NCBI RefSeq assembly: GCF_963675165.1
Contig: NC_087387.1
Location: 4,304,990-4,368,989, forward strand
DNA: 64,000 bases
Origin: Halichondria panicea
Lineage: Eukaryota > Porifera > Demospongiae > Suberitida > Halichondriidae
Direction: 5' to 3'
Part shown: positions 27,101 through 39,100 of the stretch, piece after piece
Position numbering within the stretch: position 1 is the first letter of the stretch
Layout of the letters: the number at the start of each line of letters is the position of its first letter
Position numbers and translations under genes: made by a program
The notes under the pieces: generated by a model
What the model was told of the DNA's origin: nothing
The model's input: the letters and a program-made list of their open reading frames with translations, nothing else
The model's database searches: none

Positions 27101-30100
27101 GCAGGCCCCGAGGGCATTATGTCATCCAGTGCAATATATGGCATGTTGCACGAGGGCGCCTGCAATAACTAACTTGTTGCCCAATGACGTTAAACTCGTC
27201 TGACTGGTCATATAAATCGTAATTAAAGACATGTGTTTTGAAGGAATTTAGTGTATTCATTAGTTTTGCTGAATTCCATAGCAAATTTTTTAGGTTTTCT
27301 TCCCACTAGTAGTTGTAAAGGTAGTAGCCTATATATAAAAGGGACCAACTGAGTATTGGGTGGGATGGTGGGCCATACCATAAGTCCCAAATGGATATCT
27401 CTTAAAGAAATCTACTGCATTTACACACAGTGCAAGTGCATATAATCCAGTGCATTATGCCATATAATGCAGTGCAATATATGGTAGCCATGGCAGTGAT
27501 GCAACATGCCATATACTGAGCACTGGATTGCTTTGATCTGCCCACTCACTGGGCAACAAGTATAATTATAGGCCGCCAGCACGCAGAGAAAGCTGTGTAG
27601 TAAACCATGCAGCACTGGTTAATCGATGCAGTAAACAACAAATGCATGTGCACCATGTCGCCGTGCCATAAGAAGGCAGCGTAGTGGTGTATACTGTTTG
27701 GAACTCAATCAATCTCTCATCATTAATCGATACTCGAAGAGACTATAATAATTATAGTTTGCTTAATATTATACTTTGTAATACTATATACTTTGTTCTG
27801 TTATTTATTTTTTATCTCACTCTTAATGGATTTCACTAGGTTGAAACTACCTTGAAACTACCTTGTTGCAACCCTGTTAGTAACCAGGTTGAAACCACCT
27901 TGTTGCAACCTTAATAACCAGGTTAAAACCACTTGGTTACAACCTTGAAACAAGCTTGAAACAATTTCAAAGCCATGGTTCTGTCAAGGTTGCTGCAACC
28001 TTGCCACGACTTGCTTGTTTCAACTTTGCCACAAGGTAGTTATTTATTTCTGTATGGGATGGCATTCCAAGTAAGCAAAACTAGGCATAACTCGAGAACG
28101 AAGCATTATTTTGCAAATCCACGAATTAAAATCCAAAAAAACGTGACTAGAAGCCTATATATAAACTCTTACTTGCACTTCATTGATCCTTGAGCAGCTG
28201 TAGCAGTCTACACAGACAGACAGACACACACACACACACACACAAACACACTACCGTATACATCGCTTGCGCATGCGCACCGAGGCATAATATCAATGAC
28301 CCGATTTTATGACGCTGGTCTTATTAGAGAAGCCAGTATGCGTGTACCTATATGTACACTCTAAATGACTTTTGTTGCCAGCAACTTAAATCGAAGTGAA
28401 GATATATGTCTCTAAAGCCGGAAGAGGAGAATCCAGACAAGAAGTAGCGGAGCCATTTATACTTGAATAACATCTAGTAGTGTCTACATAACATTTCATC
28501 GGTAAAAGAAAATAGTGGGTGTGGTCAAGTCAGAGTATCACTTAAAATGATGAATAGTTTAAGTACAACACATGAGATATCTTCCTCAGCGACCTCCACA
28601 AGAAGATTTATGAAGCATATACAGTAGACTCTCGTTAATCCAGTCACTCTATAGGGACAGTGCAGTTTGGCTAGAATAGCGAGATGGCTGTATTTCAGAA
28701 AATAGCCGCAGCTAAAAACCGACCGTATCTCGAATCTAATGACTAATTTTGCATTTCTGTCTCGAGGATAACGAATCATTCTGCTCTCTATTTAAACGTA
28801 ATCCAATTTTGTCTGCCAAACCACACTCAAAACGTCATATCTGGCTGTAATAAACATATAAATAAACGTATAAAATTACATTGTAAACCTAGTTTGGGGC
28901 AGCCAGTACTGGCCTCAGTATATAGAATAGCGAGTGGCCGTATTATTTCAGAGAACCGGAATAGCGAGAGTCTACTGTACAAGCATTGATCCACTAGACT
29001 ATACCTAAGAACAGTCAATGCACTGAGCTAAAGCATTAATTTTTCACAGTGTAGGGCTGTGTTGTTACATAGAGTGATTCTCATCATTATCTATTCGTCA
29101 CAGCCATTCAGAGCTCCCTGATGTTCGTTAATCTATAGCTAGAACTACAGTAATAATTATAGCACATGCAGTAATGTAATTACGAAATAGAGCTCACAAG
29201 GGTTCAAAACAAATAAAGGACGTGTATGGAGCACTTACTTGATTATGTCCATTAACATCTGCTCCACTGTCAATGAGTTGCTGCACTATCTTGGTATGCC
29301 CTTTATAACTAGCCCAGTAGAGAGCAGTAGCACCTTCCTATAATCAGTGCAGTGTATTAGTTATAGTTGAACATTATACAGAGGGACAGAGTGAACGATA
29401 CACAATTAACATAATTATGCAAATCGGCAAAAGAATTGGAGGTTTACGATTACATTGCAAATAAAATAAAAGTCTATGTATAACCATGGAGGTCAATTGC
29501 TCTTGGGGATAATATTTTACATTTACTTATACCGGGTCTGTATCATAGCAACTGGGTGTGGTTTAATTACCATAAACTCTGCATTCCTCATGAACTCCCT
29601 TGCCTTGAGGGTGTACTTTATACTAGATCTACCCAGCCAAAAAGAAGCTAGACACTTGTTGGCAAGGGCATGACAGATGGGTGGGGCTCCCTAAACACCA
29701 GGAAGGCTGAAAATGGGTGGGGCTCACTGCTTGGGCATTGACAAGTTGGTACTGTGACGTAGTAAAGCTATAAGCTTAGCACTGGCTACAAGCTATACGC
29801 ACAAGCTTGCAGTTTCTTTGCAATACTTTTGAGACAAGGTGAGGTAGCTTAGGTAGGCCTAGAGATGTAGATAAAATACATTCCATGCAGAGGGGGACAC
29901 AAAGAGATACAGCTTGTAAAACTTCATACGGAAGACAATATAAGTATCTACAACTCAAGTGTAATCACGGAGCTTATGATTACCACCCGGCAGCATATTT
30001 GGAAGAAAACTAAAGTGTAGACAATGCAATCTGAATCACCACAGCACCAGGCAGTGATAAATCCTATTCTTCTGTTGTCCCACGTAATTATGGTAAACAT

Positions 30101-33100
30101 GGGACACAATGAGCAATACACATGTGATTCTAGCTGACTAAACTGGAAATCATCTGGAATAAATTTGCTCTCATGCATTGGCCCTGAATGGTGATTCCTA
30201 GAGTGGTATATATAATGGATCATCCAAGCAACCCAATATCACTTCCTTTTCATTGGTTGGCTTGCCTCTGGGCGGGGACAAAAAGGTGGTGTTGGAAAAA
30301 GAAAGAAAACGATTAGATAAGAAAACACCCGAGTTGCACTTTAAGATCAGCTTTTAGTACTGCACCTATTAGAGGAACCATCTCGGGGTCCTCCTCACAG
30401 ACACACCACAGTCTTCTACTGCAATCGGAACCCAACAAACCATATCAAATGTGTTGGGCTCACCTTAATCCTCCAGTAGTCTACTGTTATTGGAACCCAA
30501 AAAGCCATCTCCAATGTGTTTTTGTCACCCCCACAGTTGCCTATCTCCACGCAGTCAACTACAAAACACGCCTTATTTCAAAGAAGTTATGGTATCTATT
30601 AATATACAACATGCAGCTAGGGAATGGTGTGAAAAGTTTGACAAAAGTTAATGTCTATGATTAATTGCTGCGCATGCTCTCATGAAACAGTTGCAGCTCT
30701 TTCCCCACTTTTGCAGCTAGCGTTCTAGTGCAAAGCTAACTATATGAAGCAACACTATGAACAAGTTTTGCAACGCACCAGGGATAATTATCATAATTAT
30801 TAAACTTTCTGGCCATACATCTACTATTATAATGTTATGTATACATGACGTATGTATGTGCTAAACATGATGTATAGAATGATAAAGATAATTAGGATAT
30901 GTTTACATTTTTACTGAATTTTGGGGTAACTGTCTAAGTCTATTGTACTAAGCAAAATCTACGAAGTACCCGTAATAATTATGACCTAATCACCATTCAC
31001 ACTGTAACGTTTGACACCGAAGATCAAGACAATAGTACATGAGAGAATATACGAACATGCAACCAGAAAACATGTGAAAAAAAAATTCATAATCTAATTC
31101 AGAGGGCACAATCTCCTACTGGAAGATGAACGCCTTTGTTACCAACAAAAAATTTCCCACCCACACAACATAACCGAAGAACTGTCAACTCTTGGTGCCC
31201 AATTAGAAAAAAGAAAAATTATACTCTTCAAGCTGCGCCAAGATTAGACGTTATATACGGTACCATGGAGGTCCTGTGTTCATGGGGGATAACTATAATT
31301 ATAGCTAAAATTGCATTTACTGACAATAAAAATCTGTTTTTAAATGGTTCGTACATGTCAGCCCCAAAACGATACGATCTACACAATTTAATGGAGAAAG
31401 AGGGGGTGTGCAGAAATCTGCACGTGAATCAGGCAAGGCAGCAGATTGATATTTTTGCGAAAATAATTTGGCAGATAAACGGATAAGAGCTCTTATACGT
31501 ACATTGCACACTTACGAAAATGGCAGTTCAAGGTACATGTCAGCCTAGCCTCGATTCCAGGCCGCGAAGAGAAAGGCGGCCTGATATACCTTGTATGCGC
31601 ATGCGCGTACATTACCCCAAAAATGGGTAATCCGTGTATTTGTGGATACTGTCAGTAAAATAAACCGTATACTATTTGTATTCTGAAGTTACAGTCCGTT
31701 ACATAGAAGTATATTGTGCAAAAATGACTGAGTTCTTACGCCCTTCATTGTATCAAGCCAAGTCTCTACTTAACGACACCCTACACTGTAAGGCTACAGA
31801 TGTTATAGGAAAGGCATGATGTGTTCCTGTGGGTCCCCTGATGAGGCTGTGGTAATATGGACCAGGCAAGTCTTCTGCTACTAAATCTTGCCTTTATGTT
31901 CGACAAGAAGTCATTGCTGAAGATTAATGATTACTCCTGAAAGCTTTTAATAAGCTTTAACTCGACACTCAGGAAGTTGTTCACTCAAGATCTATTGATG
32001 TATTAAAAAGTCCACCACTCTTCCTAGCTGGCAGCTCTAGCTGTCTGGGAGGCTTTCTTGAACTGTCTCTTTGATAAACACAGCTAGAAGAAGCAACACT
32101 GTTGCAGCATAATTATTCTACTTTGATTAGTGTCTCTGAAAGCTGCCATTGTGGTCACATTATTCCCTTTTGTAACTTTGTCCGTTTTTTACAATTTGTA
32201 TGATGAAATTGTTGTCAATTATTTCGTGCATGCGCATACAAGGTATACTGCCTTTCTCTTCGCGGCCTGGAATCGAGGCTAATGTCAGCCCCAAAACGAT
32301 ACGATCTACACAATTTAATAGGGAAAGAAGGGGGTGTGCAGATATCTGCACGTGAATCGGGCAAGGCAACAGATTGACATTAGCGCATGCGCTTTTAGGG
32401 TCAATAACAGAGCTCTATACGCATACGCTTATATTCGAGAATGCGCCTATAATGCAGTCATTTTGAGCCCTACCCAGCAACCGGATGTCTCTGTGATGAG
32501 AGCTGACTAGCAAGCTGGCTAGAAAGTGAGCAAGCAAGGCGCAGGCAAGCCTAACTGGATCTATATCATACTTTATATGTTACAGTTCATTTTACATCAT
32601 TTAAATTCATAATTTATAAAAACATTCATATTGACCAGGAATTTGGAATAAAAAGACCTCATCCATGTCTCTCAGCATGATCAGACAAGGTAACAGCATG
32701 CCCAGAGAGTCCTTACAGATGGATATCACCAGCTATATAGCTATCATGCACTGTACCAATTCTAAAATTACACTAATAACCTTCGCATAATTGGAAAAGC
32801 GCTTCAATTCGAGTATAAAAAGCCTGCAAGATACGCTTATAATCGAGAAAGCGCTAATAATCCAAACCAATTGCAAATGAAATTTTTTAAAGTTACTTTT
32901 TGCACCACAAAATTACCAGCTAATTATGGCAATTAAAAAAGGGGGTGCTGCAAAGATGTCAGATGTCAGATGTCAGATGTCAGAGTTCACAAGGGCTGCT
33001 GCTTCTGGCAGTGTACATTTTGCAGCTCTTTTTGACTAGTGCCAATGCTAACGAAAGTTTGTGAAAACAAAATTAATGATGCTACAAAAGATTCTGAAGA

Positions 33101-36100
33101 TGCGAGTCAAACTAGCTATAACTCGAGAAAGAAGCACATAAAAATCCAAGAGAACGTTGCTACTGTCTCTAAGAGATTAGATTTCGCCGCATTGCTTGAG
33201 CAGTTACAGCTGGAATACACACACACAGACAACGAACAGACGCATAATCAGCTTTTAAATTCCCGTATTCCTCGTGGGGCTACACCTCTAGGCATACACA
33301 TAGCTAGTCCATCTTACCTTAGTTTGACAGTTAACATCACAGTGTCCTTGAGAGGGAGTATCACCTTGGAGGAGATTGCCAGTGAGAAGATAACTAATCA
33401 GCTCAGAATTCCCAGAGAAAACAGCACAAAAAAGCATTGTCCACCCACCAGCTGTTTGCTCATTAACATCCACGGGCTGATGCTGCTGACTCTCGTACAT
33501 TAGGTACTTTACAGTGTTTAAGTCACCACCTCGACAAGATTCATGCAGTGGTGAAAATAGATAGTTGTCCAGAACAAGTGGGTCCACTTGCTGGGTGCCA
33601 ACAAGATACGTCACAATGTTCAAGTGTCCATTCAAAGCAGCACAATGCAGTGGTGTTTCACCATTGATAGATTTAGTTGCTGCATTGACTAGCCTATCTT
33701 CAATCAAGTACTTCAAACTGATTAAATCACCAGTAGCTGCTGCAGTGTGAAGAGCCGTGTTGCCTTCTCTATTAACAGCTAGAGGACTGCAACGAAACAC
33801 TTCAACTAGAAATCGTAGTTTAGTCCTTTCTCCATTAAACGCAGCAGAATGAACTTTTAAGCTTGCTACCTTCACCGAGGGAGGTGGTTCATTAGATTGT
33901 AGTTTCAGAGCACTCAAGTCTACATTAAAATCTTGTAGCATCTCTTCCTTGCCAGCACCAAAAGTGTCTACCTGTAGAAATATTGTTATAGTACGTGTCA
34001 GTGAAATAATCATGAGTTTACAGTAACTATTTTAAAGCGGTATCAGTATGTCTCCGGGTGCTAGTACGTTTGTATGTGTGTTTGAGAGATTGAAATAAAA
34101 AAAAAATTTTGGGTGCATATCTGTCCACTGAGACCTTGCTGACTCATATAATTTCAAAAATTCAAAATTTCTCAAACAGGAAGATGACTGATTTTCAGTC
34201 CATGTTATTTGTAAATGTAGTGCAGTCCAACCAAATTGGTTTACCGTACTTATTCCATTTAAAGCAACCCTCCAAATATGCGACACCCTCAATCTTTTCT
34301 AATTTTCTGACCACTAAAAGTAACGACTGCAGCGTTCACTTATTATGTCGCGTCCTAAATAGAGGTAAAACCACAGCCTCGATTCCAGGCCGCAAGAAAC
34401 AATGTAATTTAAGCTTCCTATAATCGAGGATAGTAGAGTAACTTCCAATTAGATGCGACCCTCTAAATATGCGACACCAGGACTTCAACATAATTTTTCA
34501 ACCTACAAAAGAAACGACCTCTGGCTTCGTAAAGTGTCGCTTTAAATCGAATAAGTACGGTAAATTTTGTCTTATGCTGTGTCTTATCATAGATAGAGTA
34601 GAGAGGGATTGGAAACGGAAGTACCCTCGAAGTACCATCCGTGTATCTCCGCGGTTTTAATCGAGGCTTACTTTTTAACACGAGGGCTAAACATGAATAA
34701 TTCATGAGAATTGTTTTGCTCTCTGTAAGAAGTCCACGAGCAGTTGTGCTGCTGAACATCAACTTTCTCTAATACTTGAGGCCATTATTTTGGGACACAG
34801 GACACTATTAATTTAGTTACACAGTCTTAGCTGTATCAAAGGTACTATAGGAACACAAGCATGAAAAAGCGCTCTGTGTACCTCTAGCTACTTCCCGACA
34901 ATCGAGATTATATTTTTTTCGTTTCCAATTGATACCTACTATCAGGGGGCATGTGATTCAGTAATGGGGGTAGCTCTGAGATGTATGCTTTGGACACAAT
35001 AAGTTTCCCGGGCTTTTGCGGGAGTTATGAGGAGATACACAGATGGTCCCAGAGCCACTAAGTAGACTTCAGTGTAAAACATCACGTGAATCACTTCCGT
35101 CAAATCCCTCTCTACTCTATCTATGGTCTTATTAATGCTGAGAAGAAATATTTTTATTATAGCTAAACACCTTAGAGCAGTAGTTATAGTTAAACACATT
35201 GGAATAGCAACCGGGGGTAGCTAGATGTCCGACCTTGAGAATCGAAAACAGTGAGTTAAAGATCTTTGGAGGCGCACCAACTCTCCCCGCACATTCCCAG
35301 TTGCATATTTTAATAACAGCCACATTATTGTAACTTGTTACAATGTTGGGCTATTGTGACTTAGAAAGTAAAAGAACAAAAGAATTGAATATAATTATAT
35401 ATATATTATCTCAGTTACGCATATAGTAGCCTCGATTCCAGGCCAATTAAAATACAGCCTGGTACCTATTGCAGGGGTGATAGTGCGCATGCGCTTCAAA
35501 TTACCCAGAATATGGGTAATCGTACTACGAACGTAAAACCTTAGTAAATTAAACCGGAAATTAGTCCGTTTACTAAGAATTATTATGTTCTGTAATACTT
35601 TATCTCTATGACTGAGTTCTGTGGCTTATGCTGTCTATTGCGTTGGTCTAGAAGGCTTGAACACTAGTTTTAAGACAGAAGAGGCTCTCATCTACGTCTA
35701 GGATGGTCCTATTATATAGCCGGGTTGTCTTCACAAGTAGCAGTTTGAGGCACCATACACTTCCCATAGCCTGTACAGATCCAAGGTAAGACATCCTGAC
35801 CATACAACCGTCATAGAGGTAGATGAGAGCCTCTTCTGGCTTCAGACTAGTGTGAATACCTTCTGAAACAACCAGAGCTAAGCTGATGTACAAAGATAGA
35901 AAATAAATGAGAGAAAGAAAAAAGGGGATTCCCCAGATTCTGGAGAATAAACTAACGCATGCGCACTATCACCATGCAATAGGTACCAGGCCGTATTTTA
36001 ATCGGCCTGGAATCGGGGCTACGCATATAGCTATAGAGGTTTAGAATTGTAGGAGGAATAATTCCTAAGTATGCTGTTTAGGCTTCAATTATACACTCTA

Positions 36101-39100
36101 GAATGCTAGTGGTATGCACAATAATCGTTTGCTTACTGCATAGTTAATTTCTGCGCCATTTTGTATTTAAGTTTTCCATGTGCTTTATGGGATCACATGA
36201 TCCTTTATTTTTGTTGTGATGCTCTTTATCATGTGGATACTGTGTAAAACTGCAGGGGCTGGGGGGTTGTGTTCTTTCAACCTCGTGGTTATATTGTGTT
36301 ATATTGGTAGCTGGTTGAGAGCAGCCATAAACTATGCCCACACTTTTGGACCACTAAGTATTTTGGTTATTCGGCATTTTTAACAAACTTATATTTTTTA
36401 TAAGATGTGTGTGAATGGGTTAGTTTTCTATTGGGAAATGCAAAATATTTTGGTTCTTATCTCCAGGCATTAAATAGATACCAGTGTGTGTGTGTGTGTA
36501 GACTGCTATATATACAGCTGCTCAAGGATCAATAAAGTGCAAATAAGAGTTTCTAGTCATGTTCTCTTGGATTTTAATTCTTGGATTTGCTAATTCGTTT
36601 CGCCTATAAAAGCAAAACTTGTAATTTTAGAGTGTTGCTACTCTACTTATAATTATATTATTATAGTTAGCTCTGCACTAGAATGCTAGCTATTGGTAGC
36701 TGCAAGAGGAGTGAGAAGAGAGCTGCAAGGCTCTGCTGATGCATTTTGACTTTTGGCAGCATCAATCATGGTCAATCATTTCCTGTGCATGCAGTAAAAA
36801 TTAATTAGCAATAGCTAGAGCTTTATGTTATGTAGCTTTGACACATCCACCGAGGCGTCAGCGCTTATAGTCTTGAGTCCCCATACAATTACCTCAGTAA
36901 GATATGATTTAATAGTCCGAGCTCCTCTCTTGCTTCTCTCAATCCCAGAGTCAGAATTAGAACGCTCTCCTTTTTTGTTGACTGTCGGGCCCTCTAAGAA
37001 ACGGTGCATTTGGAACGTCTCTAAGTAATCAGTAGCAGCAGATTTGTACTCAGAATGAAGAGTACTGGCCAATCCTTCATCAGAATCTGAGTGACCAATA
37101 CAATAGTGCACTTAATATTATAAGCATTCACTGAAATTTGTCCGCTGTATTATTACAATGTTTTGCTAACCAAAAACAATTAATCTCAGTACTACGAGAA
37201 ACATATGCTAACCTTGCTAACTATATACACGTACAAACAACACACTTAGACTACATTACATCATACTGTGTTTGGCTAAAAACAATAGATGGAAGCATAA
37301 TCTACAAGAAGGTACTTATTCTACAGGAAATGGACGCATATTCTACAGGAAGTGGACGCATATTCTACAGGAAGTGACAAATAATTTGCAGGAAGTTCTC
37401 AAAAGTTGGAACGAAATTTTTAGTGAATGTGACAAGAAGATGACAAAAACATTATAAAAAACACAGAATTCAATAGTTTGTTCAGTCACTATCCATTCTT
37501 TCCATGTCCACTGTTGCTTTGTATTGCTTTTTCCAGTTGGGCACGGGCAGGGGGGCCAGGAAGCATCAAAAATACTTTAGCAATCGCTTGACACTTTCTA
37601 TTGAGTTTTTTAAGGTTCCATGCTGGTCCAGTCTGCTCTATACCCCCCTCCACTCCACCACAGAGCTTCATTCTTCTTTTTGTAATTGCAGTCAGTTCTA
37701 AGTTCTTTTTACTTGTCTGTTCTTTCCAGTATCTTCAAAAAGCGTTTCACAAGCTCTACTAAGTTTTACTGTAGTTTTTCATTGTTTTGAAGCCGTCTTC
37801 TTGTCTTTTTCTGTCAACTGGTGTCTCTCACAGCTCTCCAGCTTGTCCAGCTCGCACAAATTCAATTTTTGTTGCTACGCACCAAACATGGCCTTTTATA
37901 ACCACGCCTTGCGCATGCGCAATGAAGTACAAGTTAAATAGACCACACCAACTCGTAGAATATGCGTCTTAGTAACCACCCGAGGGAATCTAACCGCAAC
38001 CGCGGAGGTTACATAAACGCATATTCTACTCTTAGGTGTAGTCTATCCTATACATATCCATTACCGCAACACTCCTGGGAAGGTGAGCCGGACCATGACT
38101 GATGACTGTTAATTATAGGATTAGGCATCCTCTCTAATTAATTACAGGAATACAACCCCGCAAGTTAATAATTATATTGCTCTCCTAATTAAGTACTTGG
38201 GGGTAAAGACGTGGCCTAGCCACCAGTCATAGCCCATCGGACGAATGTCCTACCCCCAAAGAATTGAAGACTAAGCCATGAACACATGTACAGATCAAGT
38301 GAGCGCTATATAAGGGTGCTGGGGAGGATTAACGAATATCTGATTAACCCCCTGCATTAGCACGTTGCATAACCAAAGAGAGTAGATTTTTTTTTATATT
38401 ATTATTTTTCACATTTTGTGGCATATCTTCTGAAGTAAAGGTGATATGATCTATTTGAGTGCAGGTAATGAAAGTTCAACTATTGGCGCTTCCATTGGAC
38501 CACCACCTGTTACATCATATGACATCATCACTATGAAATGGCTGTCTAAAGATGTGTACCTCCGAAAATATGTTAGGAATAGAAGTAGCTTATTTGTTTG
38601 AGTTAAGATCTGAAATTTGTTGTGTATGTACCTGAGTATATTGCTCATCTTTTGAGCTTCAACGGAAGTCTGGGCTACTAGTAAGTTCTGAGAAATACTG
38701 CATTTTGTTGTTTTTTGGTGGCAAATATGTTAGGAATACAACTTTCGATTTTATGCTAGTTAAGGTCTGATTTTTTAGGAAGGATGTACTACAATAGTGT
38801 AAAATTCATTTGCACTAACTTACAGGAGCTAGACAAGTCTCTTCTTTGCTAGAGCGGCCCTTCTTGTCAAAAAGGGTGATTTTGCTCTGCTACTTTTGCT
38901 GACGTATGCAATGATATTCATTGATTTGTGACATCACAAATCATCTTGTTGTTATTTGCTACATCCAAAGGTCATGTGATGTCTACCTGCAAATACACAG
39001 TTGGTATTGGTCATTCTGTGTCACAGGGGCGTGGCAATTGAGCCTTATACGTAGGCAAATCGCCCCAAAAGTCATAAAAAGCACTGTTTTTGACAAGATG

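Larger units (their letters stand above)
23875..29145. repeat. Right copy of the 5.27 kb segmental duplication
   Basis: Near-identical to 1-5271, carrying cassettes 2-6. The homology cannot be followed to the left because the first copy begins at base 1. Right of 29145 the sequence continues into a block that matches 12813-13230. Confidence 0.95.

Noticed and set aside
31136-31486. 116-codon plus-strand frame
   Set aside because: Made of pieces of two dispersed repeats and a duplicated stretch shared with 32284-32390; no domain.
34032-34292. Plus- and minus-strand frames over 34032-34423 as extra ankyrin-gene exons
   Set aside because: They lie across the MITE at 34240-34564 and have no ankyrin motif or usable splice sites.
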